Shown here piece by piece: positions 32,670-41,401 of a stretch of 41,401 nucleotides of DNA. Numbering within the stretch: the stretch's first letter is position 1; the number at the start of each line of letters is the position of its first letter. The stretch comes from an uncultured Caryophanales bacterium (GTDB lineage: Bacteria; Bacillota_I; Bacilli_A; RF39; UBA660). The stretch spans positions 1-41,401 of the forward strand of contig CAMVNW010000008.1 of the NCBI GenBank assembly GCA_947168965.1. The letters run 5' to 3'. A program made the position numbers and the translations under genes. The notes beneath the pieces are model-generated. The model saw only the letters and a program-made list of their open reading frames with translations. It was not told the origin of the DNA and did not search any database.

Positions 32670-34400
32670 TTAATCGTATAATTTAACTAATATATCTGAT
32701 ACATATCCTTTAAAATATCTGAATGGATTACCTGATGAGTTTATTGAAGCACCGAATGTTAAATTAACATTGAATGGTTTTGTTAATGATTCTAGTGGTG
32801 TTTCTATTAATTTTTTTTCTTCTGAATTACCTATTTTATAATATATAATACCATTTCTTCTTGATATGTTTATAGTTCTTGGAAATGTATTTGATGTATC
32901 TTGAGCCGCTGAATTTTCTTCACCAGGCCATCTAGCTGTCATATTCATTTTTCCATTTTCATATCTATAGGCAAATCCTGGATATGTGTTATCTGCTTCA
33001 TTTTTTTCATTTACTAATGTAGCTTGACTATTATTTGAACCAATGTCTTCAAGAGTGAATGATATATCAAAGTCTTTATTACCATTTTCATTTGAGAATA
33101 AATTAATTCCTGTATCGATATAGTTTGTTCCATCAAAATGAATTATTCCATCTAATCTATATAGATTTTCTTCTTTTGTTTCTGTATATGATGATTCTAA
33201 TTTGTCTATTTCATCTAGTTTTTCTTCTTCATATATTTCAACTGTGACATCTGATAAAATTCCTTTAAATATTCTATCGTATTCTCCAGATGAGTTAATA
33301 ATTCCTCCAAATGTTAGTGGTACGTCAAATGTATCAATTGTATCGTTATATGAGTACGCTAATGAATGTTTTATAGTGTTCCAATTAACGTATATTTTAC
33401 CATTTTCTTTAATTATTGAAACTTTTACTCCTTTTTCTAATTTATATGATTTATATGTTGTTGTTAAATGTGAATCTCTCATTCCGAATTCATATTTTGG
33501 ACCTTTTGCTAATCGTAGCATTATTCCTGGCCATACACTTTCTACTGCTTCATTTTTACAGTTGAATATTGTTTGTTGATTAATATTATTTTGATTATTA
33601 TATGATTCATCATAGTCTTCTATTGTGAATGATATTCTATAGTTTTTATTAACATTTTCTTCATTATATAAATACATACCTGTATTAACAACTGAATCTT
33701 TTGTGCCATCAAATACTAGGTAATCATAGTGTTTATTTAATATTGTTTTAATACTTTTTATTACTATATCTTTTTTTATGTTTGTTAGTGTTAATGTTGG
33801 TGGATCATAGGTATAATCATTTGTTCCTGTTACTATTAAATTTTCTGGAATATCATTTATAAATGTTATGTCTATATCATCTCCATCAAAGACTATTTCT
33901 GGATAGTTATTATTTATAATATCTTCATATGTTATTGTATGACATTTTTCAAATTTAATATTTATTATTGAGTTTAATTCGTTGTTTGTTATTTCTATAT
34001 TATCTTTATATTTAAATGTTAATTCAAATGTTTTTGTTTCGTTTTTATTTAATATTCCTTCTATATTAGTTTCAATGGTTATTTGATTATTGTCATAGAA
34101 TTCATTTCCATATATTATTTCTTTAAATGCATATTTATTATCTGTATTATTTTTTACTGTTACCTCACATGTTACTGATGAATTATTATCCATTCCTAGT
34201 GTTATTTTACTATCTATAATTGTCTTATTATAGTTATTTATAATTGATCCTTCATTACATTTTATATCTGTTATTAATACTTCTTTTGGTGTTTGCGCTA
34301 TAAGTGTTCCTTTTACATCAAGTGTTAATGTTTTGGATGCATATCCTATTCCCATTAAAAGTGTTGCGAATACAATTAAAAATAAATATGTTTTTTTCAT
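32670..34400 (-). CDS. Secreted surface protein with TasA-like N-terminus and two LamG-like domains
   Basis: A 576-residue protein. The signal MKKTYLFLIVFATLLMGIGYASKT resembles SipW-cleaved TasA/camelysin leaders. Residues about 25-150 form a TasA-like beta domain (SSVTCEVTVKNNTDNKYAFKE). A linker with ITFINDIPENLIVTGTND follows. Then come two concanavalin/LamG-like repeats: YLVFDGTKDSVVNTGMYLYN ... FTIEDYDE (about 228-385) and IIHFDGTNYIDTGINLFSN ... FTLEDIGS (about 410-575). Each ends with a similar FKG-LSDVTVEIYEE / FKGYVSDILVKLYD strand. It is last in the operon 37205-32670 and probably the adhesive fibre cap or sugar-binding component (inference). Confidence 0.7.
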   Translation of the reverse strand: MKKTYLFLIVFATLLMGIGYASKTLTLDVKGTLIAQTPKEVLITDIKCNEGSIINNYNKTIIDSKITLGMDNNSSVTCEVTVKNNTDNKYAFKEIIYGNEFYDNNQITIETNIEGILNKNETKTFELTFKYKDNIEITNNELNSIINIKFEKCHTITYEDIINNNYPEIVFDGDDIDITFINDIPENLIVTGTNDYTYDPPTLTLTNIKKDIVIKSIKTILNKHYDYLVFDGTKDSVVNTGMYLYNEENVNKNYRISFTIEDYDESYNNQNNINQQTIFNCKNEAVESVWPGIMLRLAKGPKYEFGMRDSHLTTTYKSYKLEKGVKVSIIKENGKIYVNWNTIKHSLAYSYNDTIDTFDVPLTFGGIINSSGEYDRIFKGILSDVTVEIYEEEKLDEIDKLESSYTETKEENLYRLDGIIHFDGTNYIDTGINLFSNENGNKDFDISFTLEDIGSNNSQATLVNEKNEADNTYPGFAYRYENGKMNMTARWPGEENSAAQDTSNTFPRTINISRRNGIIYYKIGNSEEKKLIETPLESLTKPFNVNLTFGASINSSGNPFRYFKGYVSDILVKLYD

Positions 34401-34407
34401 ATGTCAC

Positions 34408-35460
34408 CTATTTTATTTTAATTGTATATATATATAACCTTTTATCTGTAGGTATTATAAATTTTGTATATTTTTTTTCTTCTATCATTAATATTGGGCT
34501 TTGCATCGCATCTCTTATTTCTAATAAATCCGTGAATGTACTTACATTTATTTGTTCATATTTTTCGTAATCAATTCTATTATCTATTTTTTGAATATAT
34601 TGACCATAGTTTCTAACTATTTTCTTTTTTTCTTTTTCATATTTTGTTATTATGCTTCGTGTTGTTTTTATATATAATATAAGTTTTATTATTAATATTA
34701 AATCTACTAATAATGATATTGTTGAAACTAATATATATAACAAATTATATTTTGAGTTTTTCTTATATTTTATTACATTATTATTTGTGTCTACTAGGTC
34801 ATTTTTCATGTCTATATCCATTGTATTTGTGGTAAGTGGTATTCTAAGTGTAATAATAGATTCATTGTTTTGCTCTTTAAAGTTTTCAGTTGAATTCTCA
34901 ATATTTATTATCATGTTTACTGTTAAATTACTTTCTATGTTTCCTACTTCATATATGTTTATAAAGTTATTTATTAAGTCATTATATTTATTGTAGTCTA
35001 TTTCTACAGGTTCTTTAATATTTATTTCTTTTTCTTTTATATAAAATTCTTTTTCTGGAACTAATATTTCTGTTTTATCATAAAGGTTTTTTTTAGTTGT
35101 TTTATCTGTTACTTTTACATTTGAAACTATTTTATATGTATATTTATTAATAATATTTTCTTTTTCTATTGAAAGATTATATTTAAAGTTTGCTTTTACA
35201 TTATCTATTAATGAGCTTATGTATTCTTTATTCTCTTCTAAATATTTTTCTTCAAAGAAGTTATTTTTTTTTAAATACACTTTATAATCAACATTTCCTT
35301 GTTCACTATATTTTATATATCTTATTTTATTACTTTCTATATAAAGTGTTATAAATGAAATGAGTATTGTAGATATTATAATTATAAAACTTAGGTATTT
35401 TGTTATTGTTTTATTTCTTTTTATGTCTTTTTTAAATATTTCACTAAGTTGTTCTTTCAT
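34408..35460 (-). CDS. DUF5305 membrane protein of the SipW operon
   Basis: A 350-residue protein with two transmembrane segments (about 23-42 and 240-262) flanking a ~200-residue extracytoplasmic beta domain. That domain has VDYKVYLKKNNFFEEKYLEEN, YTYKIVSNVKVTDKTTKKNLYDKTEILVPE and LTVNMIINIENSTENFKEQ. This layout matches DUF5305, which is found next to SipW-type signal peptidases. It is 7 bp after the signal peptidase-DUF5305 neighbour pair and 7 bp before the LamG gene. Probably an assembly factor for secreted fibres. Confidence 0.72.
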   Translation of the reverse strand: MKEQLSEIFKKDIKRNKTITKYLSFIIIISTILISFITLYIESNKIRYIKYSEQGNVDYKVYLKKNNFFEEKYLEENKEYISSLIDNVKANFKYNLSIEKENIINKYTYKIVSNVKVTDKTTKKNLYDKTEILVPEKEFYIKEKEINIKEPVEIDYNKYNDLINNFINIYEVGNIESNLTVNMIINIENSTENFKEQNNESIITLRIPLTTNTMDIDMKNDLVDTNNNVIKYKKNSKYNLLYILVSTISLLVDLILIIKLILYIKTTRSIITKYEKEKKKIVRNYGQYIQKIDNRIDYEKYEQINVSTFTDLLEIRDAMQSPILMIEEKKYTKFIIPTDKRLYIYTIKIK

Positions 35461-35472
35461 AGTCTACTCCTT

Positions 35473-36609
35473 TCATTTATTAAATAGTTCTCTTAACCAT
35501 ATTGTAGGATATCCTATATATTTAATTTTTTGTTTTTTTATTCCTATTATATTTTCTTTTGTTATATATCCAATATCTTCTGATTCGTTCGAGTCTCCTT
35601 TTGTTGTATATCTTATTTCGTTATTTATATTTTCTATTTTTGTTATTCTATGTATTGTTTTTATTCCTAAACTATTAAAAACTATTATGTCTCCTTTTTT
35701 TAGTTTTTGATTTTTATATTGTTCATATATAACGGTATCACCTATATTTATTGTTGGTGTCATTGATTCAGAGCCTATAACTAGTATTCCATATTTGAAT
35801 TGACATGAAATAAGCATCGTTATTAAGGTTGTTATTATTAATGTTGTTATTGTGATTATATTTTTATCTTTATAAGTTACTCTTAGTTTTTTTTTAGAGT
35901 ATGTTTGTTCTAATATTAGATATATTATATATGGATATATCATTCTTAAAAATGATCTAAAATATATATACATGTTTGGTATTACAGGAATTATATAAAT
36001 ATATAATATTGTGATTAGTTTATATATAATTACACTTTTATTTCCATATCTTTTGGTTATATAATTATAAAGCATATTACATGATATTGATGCGAATGTT
36101 ATAAATCCCATTATTGTTAGGAAGTCATCTAGTTCTTTTATATCATATAGTCTTATGTATATTAGTATATCTATCAATACTGTGTTTATAAATAGAATTA
36201 TTTTTGATATATCTAATTTTAGTATTTTTATTGTTCCATTTTGAGTTATTAATGTTTGTCTTATTTCTTCTGTTGTTATTATTATTGACGCTAATGGTAG
36301 TATATATCTATAAATTGATTTTAATCCAAATGATGTTGGTGTTTTAGAAAAATCATATGCATAAAATCCAAATATATAGAATAATCCTATATATATTAAC
36401 CCAAAAAAAATCATAGATATAAATACTTGTTTTTTATAGATTGATAATATCTTCTTTTTTTTAATTGTTATTTTTAATAATATTGTATATGTTATTAATG
36501 ATATTGATAGTGTTATATATGTTATTCTTTTTGATATGATTATGGCAATCAATAAGAAAACAAATAACAATACTTCTAATATATATAATTTAATTTTTTC
36601 TTTTTTCAT
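35473..36609 (-). CDS. SipW-type (ER-type) signal peptidase I with extra multi-pass N-terminal region
   Basis: A 378-residue protein. Residues 1-240 hold about six transmembrane helices not found in ordinary SipW (about 190 aa). The catalytic part starts at TM about 250-270, with GILVIGSESMTPTINIGDTV (Ser282) and FNSLGIKTIHRITKI (His320). YTTKGDSNESEDIGYI follows. The His in place of Lys marks the ER/SipW type. It would cleave the TasA-like preproteins encoded on both sides of it. It starts eight bases after the TasA-like gene stop with only a weak ribosome site, so translation is likely coupled. Confidence 0.88.
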   Translation of the reverse strand: MKKEKIKLYILEVLLFVFLLIAIIISKRITYITLSISLITYTILLKITIKKKKILSIYKKQVFISMIFFGLIYIGLFYIFGFYAYDFSKTPTSFGLKSIYRYILPLASIIITTEEIRQTLITQNGTIKILKLDISKIILFINTVLIDILIYIRLYDIKELDDFLTIMGFITFASISCNMLYNYITKRYGNKSVIIYKLITILYIYIIPVIPNMYIYFRSFLRMIYPYIIYLILEQTYSKKKLRVTYKDKNIITITTLIITTLITMLISCQFKYGILVIGSESMTPTINIGDTVIYEQYKNQKLKKGDIIVFNSLGIKTIHRITKIENINNEIRYTTKGDSNESEDIGYITKENIIGIKKQKIKYIGYPTIWLRELFNK

Positions 36610-36617
36610 ATAATATT

Positions 36618-37205
36618 TTATCTACTTGATACTGCATCTAATATTACATAAAAGTTTTCTGTGTGTGTTGGTTCATTTTGTTCTGATGATGTGTCTATAT
36701 ATGGTTTTTTTAATGTAACTGTTACAGTAAATGTATCTGTATTACTTCCTGTTGTTGATGGTATTGTTATATCTGATGAAATGTTTGTAGTAACTGTAAA
36801 ATAATCTGATGTAAATGGTATTTGTCCTGATGCATCTGATGTTATTTTTACATTACTTGGTTTTATTATTGCTTGTATACCATCTAAACTTGTATTTTCT
36901 ACTGTGAATGTACATGTTTGTGAGTCGTCTACATCTGTTAGTGTTACACTCATTTCGGCAATTTTATTATTTGATGTTACTGACGCTGTTGAAGATACTT
37001 CTTTTTGATTATTTTCATCTGATGGTGTTATTTGTGTTGAATCTGGTGTTGCATTTATAAAATGCACATCAAAGGCTGAAGCTGATTCTCTTGCTGTTGC
37101 AGTTCCATTTATTTTTAATGTTTGTGTTATTGCGGCATACCCTATACCTAATGTTACTGCTGCTACTAATAAAAGTAACGCTATTAATGTTTTATTTTTA
37201 TTCAT
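36618..37205 (-). CDS. TasA/camelysin-like secreted protein, SipW substrate
   Basis: A 195-residue protein. MNKNKTLIALLLLVAAVTLGIGYAAITQTLKINGT is the typical leader with G-I-G-Y-A cleavage region. A Thr/Ser-rich beta domain follows (AEMSVTLTDVDDSQTCTFTV, TDTFTVTVTLKKPY). TasA-type proteins form extracellular fibres of the biofilm matrix. It heads the operon with the signal peptidase, DUF5305 and LamG genes. GAGG lies upstream of the ATG. Confidence 0.85.
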   Translation of the reverse strand: MNKNKTLIALLLLVAAVTLGIGYAAITQTLKINGTATARESASAFDVHFINATPDSTQITPSDENNQKEVSSTASVTSNNKIAEMSVTLTDVDDSQTCTFTVENTSLDGIQAIIKPSNVKITSDASGQIPFTSDYFTVTTNISSDITIPSTTGSNTDTFTVTVTLKKPYIDTSSEQNEPTHTENFYVILDAVSSR

Positions 37206-37305
37206 TATTTTTTCCTCTTTCTTTTTTTATTAGAATAATTATTTATTACTCTAATATTTATTATTTGAAAAAGATTAAAAATAATTCAATTATTTTAGTT
37301 TTAAT

Positions 37306-37329
37306 AAAAAAAAATGGATTTTATCCATT
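37306..37329 (-). terminator. Terminator after the TfoX-N gene
   Basis: AATGGA / TCCATT arms followed by a nine-T run on the minus strand. Confidence 0.75.
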
Positions 37330-37330
37330 C

Positions 37331-37624
37331 TTATTTTTTTAAATCTTTACAAGTACCTAATATAATTTCTTTTAATTTTTCCTTATTATCTATATCATCA
37401 ACTAAATACATTGGTTTAGCTCCATCATAAGGAATAGATTCTTTCATATTATATTTTTTGTTGTTCTCTACTTTTTTTACAAGCACTCTATCATCATAAA
37501 TACCACCAAACAATACTCCATTATAATAAAGTAAATATTCTCCCATCATTGATTTACAAGTTATATTATCTAATAAGTTTAATTGTTCTAAAATAAAATC
37601 TCTATATTCTTTTGTTGTTGCCAT
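37331..37624 (-). CDS. TfoX N-terminal domain protein
   Basis: A 97-residue protein. It has DNITCKSMMGEYLLYYNGVLFGGIYDDRVLVKKVENN, then GAKPMYLVDDIDNKEKLKEII, which is the TfoX/Sxy N-domain. In proteobacteria Sxy controls competence; the solitary N-domain in Bacillota has no fixed role. AGGAG precedes the ATG. It follows the methyltransferase gene by 20 nt. Confidence 0.85.
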   Translation of the reverse strand: MATTKEYRDFILEQLNLLDNITCKSMMGEYLLYYNGVLFGGIYDDRVLVKKVENNKKYNMKESIPYDGAKPMYLVDDIDNKEKLKEIILGTCKDLKK

Positions 37625-37644
37625 GTTATCAACTCCTGTAATTA

Positions 37645-38439
37645 TTATTTTTTTAGATTAAATTCATATATCTTATAAATTGATTGTGATATTTTGCCAC
37701 AATACAAATTATTAAAAATAAATTTAGTTAACCCATTTAGATTATTATCTTCTTTTTTTATTAAATGTGTTGATTCATATTCTAAATTATTATTTAATTG
37801 TAAAAATTCTTCAGGATTATCTATTCCATATTTTACTTCAGCATTCATCTGATTAACTGGATTTTTAATTTTAGAACTTCTAACACCTTTTTTAGAATAT
37901 GCATCAAATAATAAGTGAACATCACCTAATTTATTATTTATCTGTTCTAATAATTCTTTTATTTCTTCTTCTGATAAATACATTGTTAGTCCTTCAGCAA
38001 CCACCATTATATTATCATTTATTTTTATTTCTTTTAACCATTTATAATCAACTACTGAGCTACCTATCATTTTATGTTTTGAATCTTCTTCATAAAACTT
38101 TTTTCTTATATCTATTACATTTTCATAATCTATATCATACCAAGTACCAAAATTTTGATTTACTCTTAAACATCTTGAATCAAGTCCACAACCTAAATGA
38201 ATTATAGTTGCGTTAGGATGTTCTTTGATATATTTATTACATAATTCATCAATTATTAATGCTCTAACACTCATATACATTGATAACCACTTTGATTGTT
38301 TTAATGAATTAAAATTGTAATCAATTTTAGATATTATTTCTTCTGCTTTTGGATCATGTAAAAATATATTATCCTTACTCATTATTGCTTTTCCTAATAA
38401 AGGAATAAATAGAGTTTTGCTTTCATTATTTAATTTCAT
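37645..38439 (-). CDS. Class I SAM methyltransferase, leucine carboxyl methyltransferase (PPM1/TcmP) family
   Basis: About 264 residues. IIHLGCGLDSRCLRVNQNFG (SAM motif), WYDIDYENVIDIRKKFYEE, VVDYKWLKEI and VVAEGLTMYLSEEEIKELL are characteristic of the LCM/TcmP O-methyltransferase family. Substrates are small molecules or carboxylates; not predictable here. ATG 38439 preceded by GAGGTG is preferred to the frame start at 38451. Confidence 0.9.
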   Translation of the reverse strand: MKLNNESKTLFIPLLGKAIMSKDNIFLHDPKAEEIISKIDYNFNSLKQSKWLSMYMSVRALIIDELCNKYIKEHPNATIIHLGCGLDSRCLRVNQNFGTWYDIDYENVIDIRKKFYEEDSKHKMIGSSVVDYKWLKEIKINDNIMVVAEGLTMYLSEEEIKELLEQINNKLGDVHLLFDAYSKKGVRSSKIKNPVNQMNAEVKYGIDNPEEFLQLNNNLEYESTHLIKKEDNNLNGLTKFIFNNLYCGKISQSIYKIYEFNLKK

Positions 38440-38471
38440 AGTACACCTCAATATATAAATATTATATCATA

Positions 38472-38495
38472 AAAGAACGGATTAATCCGTTCTTT
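38472..38495 (-). terminator. Palindromic terminator after the XRE-membrane protein gene
   Basis: A 24-bp perfect palindrome (AAAGAACGGATT and its reverse complement), just after the stop at 38499. Confidence 0.75.
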
Positions 38496-38498
38496 AAT

Positions 38499-39107
38499 TT
38501 ATTTACTCATAACTTTCTTAGACCAACTTCTTTTTCCACATTTAGGACATTTTAAGTATCTTGTTGTACTCATATGTGGAGCCCATAGTACATTAAAGAA
38601 TGATGGTACATGTTTATGATGACATTTTTTACATTCATAGTAACCAGCTTCAATTTCAAGTTTTAATCCATAAAAACAGATGCATACCACCAATATAGTA
38701 GAAACACATATAACTGTACCTAAAACTGGTCCATCTTCTAGAGTAAGGGCTGCAAGTGTAACAATACCTATATAGAATATACAGGCAGAAATTGTTAATA
38801 CCCACATGTCTAACATTAGTTTTCTATTTTTTATTTCATCTTGTTTAGCTAGTTCTAATAATAGTTCTTCTGTTTTCTTTTCGTAATTTTTCATATTTAA
38901 CTTTTCACCATTTAAAAGCTCATTTACATTTATATCTAGTATATTACATAATTCTAGCATTTTATCTGCATCTGGTAGTGACAATCCTCTTTCCCATTTA
39001 GATACCGCTCTATCTGTAATATATAATTTTTCTGCCAATTGTTCTTGTGTTAGTTTTTTTTCTTTTCTACAATCTGCTATAAATTTTCCAATCTTAATTA
39101 TATCCAT
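38499..39107 (-). CDS. XRE-family HTH protein with two transmembrane segments and zinc ribbon
   Basis: A 202-residue protein. The HTH is at about 5-62 (IADCRKEKKLTQEQLAEKLY, ITDRAVSKWERGLSLPDADK). Two helices at about 100-122 and 128-148 cross the membrane. The C-terminal ribbon has CKKCHHKHVPSFFN and LKCPKCGKRSW. A membrane-tethered transcription factor with a redox- or metal-binding tail is likely. GAAAGGAG precedes the start. Target genes unknown. Confidence 0.85.
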   Translation of the reverse strand: MDIIKIGKFIADCRKEKKLTQEQLAEKLYITDRAVSKWERGLSLPDADKMLELCNILDINVNELLNGEKLNMKNYEKKTEELLLELAKQDEIKNRKLMLDMWVLTISACIFYIGIVTLAALTLEDGPVLGTVICVSTILVVCICFYGLKLEIEAGYYECKKCHHKHVPSFFNVLWAPHMSTTRYLKCPKCGKRSWSKKVMSK

Positions 39108-39207
39108 GAACTTTTTCTCCTTTCATGATTTAATTATATAATAATCAATCTCGAAATTACACATACCAATGGTTGAGTTAACTTTATATATTTATTTTAC
39201 CATAGAA

Positions 39208-39228
39208 AAAGACTCTGAGAGTCTTATT
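39208..39228 (-). terminator. Terminator overlapping the surface-protein stop
   Basis: AAGACTC / GAGTCTT arms with a TGA loop, then TTTTTC on the minus strand. Confidence 0.7.
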
Positions 39229-40966
39229 TATTAAATATTTTCTTTTTAGTATATCCTACCCCTGCAAGACCTATAATACTTAATCCTAACATTGAAACAT
39301 AGAACATTATATTATCACCAGTTTTTGGATTATTTATATTATCTGTTGTTTTTTCTTCATTTGTTGTTTTAGTAGCTATAGCGTAATTAGAAAATGATTT
39401 TGTTTTAAATGTAATAGTGTTTGTTTCTGGATCATATGAATCAATTTCAATTACTTCAAATTGTTCACCATCATGAATATTGTGAACTATTACAATGTCA
39501 TTTGCATCAATACCATCTTCTAATTTCATAGATATGGTTGCATAATCACTTAATTCTTCTATTTCGGTAGACCATACATCATTTGAATCATTTTTCCCTT
39601 TATAGAACACTTGATATAAATCAATATCTAAATAATTTGATATTGTGTATTCACCAGCAGCATTTTCAAACTCAGAAATTTTATCAGAACTTAATTCAAC
39701 ATCATTAACGGTTAATTGTGCAGATCCACTTGGTAATTCATTTCCTAAATTAATACTACCACCAGAGACTTTTTCTGAACTTGCTTTTACTATATCTTCA
39801 GTTCTTGTGAATGTAGCAGCAAAATGAATATTCCCACTACCCTCAGGATTTTGTGGTAACGTGATTTCAAATCTATTTGTTGTTTCTATAGCCTCTAGAG
39901 GTTGTTCATTAATTGAAATTCCTGTTAATTGGTAACCATATTCTGGAACAAATTCAAATACAACTCTCGATCCAGGCATAATTGAAACCCATCCAAATCC
40001 ATTATTTACTCCATATTGATCGCTTCTTGACCCGTCTGGTTGCTCAACAGTATTTATATATTGGTTTGGAGCAAGTAATGTTCCATTTTCATCATATACC
40101 TCAACAACTTTGGCTGAACCATGACTAATACTAAATTGTGATGTCCATGCAGCATCTTCTTCATCTTTTGGAACATAATCAGAATTTGTCCAAATAATCG
40201 TTCTTGGAAGAACGTAACTTTCATCTCCAGCACCTGTTATCGTATAACTTGATGCCACGGGAACATCAATAATAAAGCTCCCATCCATATCAACAGTAAC
40301 ATTGGCTGAATCTTCAGTATAGCTTATTCCATTGATTACATATTCAGTAACTGGATAATCACCAAATGGTGGTTGAAATCTTAATGAGTTAGTGCCAGTT
40401 GCATTTCCGGCAGATGTAACTTCGCCATTAAATGAACTTTTTAGAATGCCATCATGATCATCCATTACAACTTTGTTATTAATCCACACATTCATATGTG
40501 TATTAGTAAAATTAATATCAAATGTGACATCTTCTGTTCCACCTTCTTGTGGTTCATTTATTTTATCTTCTACCATAAATACAGTATCTGAATTAATTAA
40601 ATTTCCCATGACGTATTCTACATGACCATTCGAATTGTATAATGTAAATTTATTTGCAGAATTATAATTTAATTCTCCAGCCATATCACTAGATGCAGTT
40701 ATAGAACAACTTGTAGTACTAGAACAATTTACTTCTCCTATTGTAGTCCCATTATATTGTAAATCTACAAATTGACCATCTATTTTCAACTGACCACCAA
40801 CTACCTCCATTGTATGTGTACCTTGTGCAGAAAAACTAATTGTATAAGTATCTAGTGCAAATACTGTTGTAATTGGCAATACATAATTTAATAGCATTGA
40901 AAATACCATTAATAAAGCTATTGTCTTCTTAGGCAATTCTTTTAATTTTCTTTTAATTTTTTTCAT
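39224..40966 (-). CDS. Cell-wall-anchored surface protein with NPKTG sorting signal
   Basis: A 580-residue protein. It has an N-terminal signal (KKTIALLMVFSMLLNYVLPI then TTVFALD) and a large Thr/Asn-rich beta extracellular region. Internal blocks include HMNVWINNKVVMDDHDG, SFIIDVPVASSYTITGAG and YGYQLTGISINEQPL. Residues 546-550 are NPKTG, followed by a hydrophobic stretch (FYVSMLGLSIIGLAGVGY) and KKKIFNK. This is a sortase cell-wall sorting signal with Asn instead of Leu. No sortase gene lies in the window. AAGGAGGAG precedes the start. Single-gene transcript. Confidence 0.85.
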   Translation of the reverse strand: MKKIKRKLKELPKKTIALLMVFSMLLNYVLPITTVFALDTYTISFSAQGTHTMEVVGGQLKIDGQFVDLQYNGTTIGEVNCSSTTSCSITASSDMAGELNYNSANKFTLYNSNGHVEYVMGNLINSDTVFMVEDKINEPQEGGTEDVTFDINFTNTHMNVWINNKVVMDDHDGILKSSFNGEVTSAGNATGTNSLRFQPPFGDYPVTEYVINGISYTEDSANVTVDMDGSFIIDVPVASSYTITGAGDESYVLPRTIIWTNSDYVPKDEEDAAWTSQFSISHGSAKVVEVYDENGTLLAPNQYINTVEQPDGSRSDQYGVNNGFGWVSIMPGSRVVFEFVPEYGYQLTGISINEQPLEAIETTNRFEITLPQNPEGSGNIHFAATFTRTEDIVKASSEKVSGGSINLGNELPSGSAQLTVNDVELSSDKISEFENAAGEYTISNYLDIDLYQVFYKGKNDSNDVWSTEIEELSDYATISMKLEDGIDANDIVIVHNIHDGEQFEVIEIDSYDPETNTITFKTKSFSNYAIATKTTNEEKTTDNINNPKTGDNIMFYVSMLGLSIIGLAGVGYTKKKIFNK

Positions 40967-41051
40967 AAAACTCCTCCTTATTATACTAATGTTATTTTAT
41001 CATATCTTAAATTACATTTATATAATTATATTTATAATTACTTAATTGTCA

Positions 41052-41080
41052 TTGACTTTTGTGTAATTTGTTATTATACT
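41052..41080 (+). promoter_or_regulatory. Sigma-A promoter for the plus-strand partial gene
   Basis: TTGACT (41052-41057), 17-bp spacer, TATACT (41075-41080), about 28 bases before the ATG. The intergenic region 40967-41108 is divergent between this gene and the NPKTG surface protein. Confidence 0.85.
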
Positions 41081-41108
41081 AATGAAAAGTAAGTGTAAAG
41101 GTGATTTT

Positions 41109-41401
41109 ATGAACTTTAGTGATAAATTAAATGATTATATAGAAATTATAGGATGTACTAATAAAAGATTATCAGATATAACTGGAATTGCTCCACCTGT
41201 TATAAGTGGGTATAGAAAAGGAAATAGATTTCCTAAATATGATAGTGAACAATTTAAGAGTTTAGTTGATGGTATTGTATCCTTAGGCAAAGAAAAAAAA
41301 ATCGATATCACACAAGAGATTGTTGAAAAAGATTTAGGAAAATTTTTAAAAAAAGATGACATAGACTTTGAATTGTTTAATAATAATTTTAATTTATTAA
41401 T
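41109..41401 (+). CDS. HTH-like regulatory protein, partial (C-terminus outside window)
   Basis: The only supported plus-strand gene. 97 residues are visible, running off the window. MNFSDKLNDYIEIIGCTNKR then LSDITGIAPPVISGYRKGNRFPK is a helix-turn-helix: it scans like an XRE DNA-binding domain, with APPVISGYRKG as recognition helix. KKIDITQEIVEKDLGKFLKKDDID and an acidic helix follow. AAAGGTG precedes the ATG by five bases. It is divergent from the surface protein and might control it (inference). Confidence 0.7.
   Translation, partial: MNFSDKLNDYIEIIGCTNKRLSDITGIAPPVISGYRKGNRFPKYDSEQFKSLVDGIVSLGKEKKIDITQEIVEKDLGKFLKKDDIDFELFNNNFNLL

Noticed and set aside
41135-41362. Minus-strand ORF of 75 codons at the right edge
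   Set aside because: It is the antisense of the plus-strand HTH-like gene, which has a near-consensus promoter and ribosome site.

Overview
The window is very AT-rich DNA from a Bacillota-like bacterium. Almost every gene is on the minus strand. The only supported plus-strand gene is a partial one at the far right. Shine-Dalgarno sites are strong (AGGAGG type), and rho-independent terminators often overlap stop codons. Val and Trp tRNA synthetases carry T-box leaders. There is a SipW/TasA-like secretion operon and a sortase-type NPKTG surface protein. TGA is used as a stop and TGG encodes Trp, so the standard bacterial code applies. My inference is an uncultured host-associated member of the Bacilli (RF39/Mollicutes-adjacent type); the sequence alone does not fix the species.

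Layout, left to right. 1-7.6 kb is core-like: a DUF1287 protein (cut by the window edge), a CDF metal exporter, a histidine phosphatase, an IseA-like membrane protein, a DUF2779 double-nuclease protein, a protein with two RNA-polymerase alpha-CTD-like domains plus a tiny coiled-coil partner, and an archaeal/rickettsial-type ValRS under a T-box with a GUA specifier. 8.2-15.6 kb is an accessory restriction island. In transcription order it holds a fused two-domain adenine methyltransferase, an AlwI-like endonuclease, a GmrSD-like DUF262/DUF1524 protein and a DUF6119 (TIGR04141) protein. It is bracketed by short shared repeat words. 15.9-23.8 kb mixes housekeeping genes (trpS with T-box, NUDIX) with more accessory genes: two NERD proteins, a Schlafen/AlbA_2 protein, and a KAP P-loop NTPase followed by a coiled-coil protein.

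23.8-41.4 kb is mostly cell-envelope: tandem DUF3298-like paralogues with an orphan PstS-like protein, two overlapping small beta-proteins, thioredoxin-like and rhodanese-like membrane proteins, a sirtuin, and a four-gene operon (TasA-like, SipW-like peptidase, DUF5305, LamG-like surface protein). A TfoX-N protein, a methyltransferase, an XRE/zinc-ribbon membrane regulator and a wall-anchored protein follow. The divergent partial gene closes the window.

The most striking unexplained feature is a repeated cis-module upstream of the defence-like genes. An almost identical ~98-bp block lies in front of the Schlafen gene (18161-18258) and, 5 kb away, in front of the KAP gene (23202-23299). It consists of a promoter with a palindromic operator filling the -35/-10 spacer, followed directly by a conserved terminator-like hairpin. 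A hairpin-only copy sits before DUF6119 (9846-9893), and a diverged hairpin sits between the second module and the KAP start (23115-23163). I read this as a shared attenuation-type control element for otherwise unrelated defence genes.
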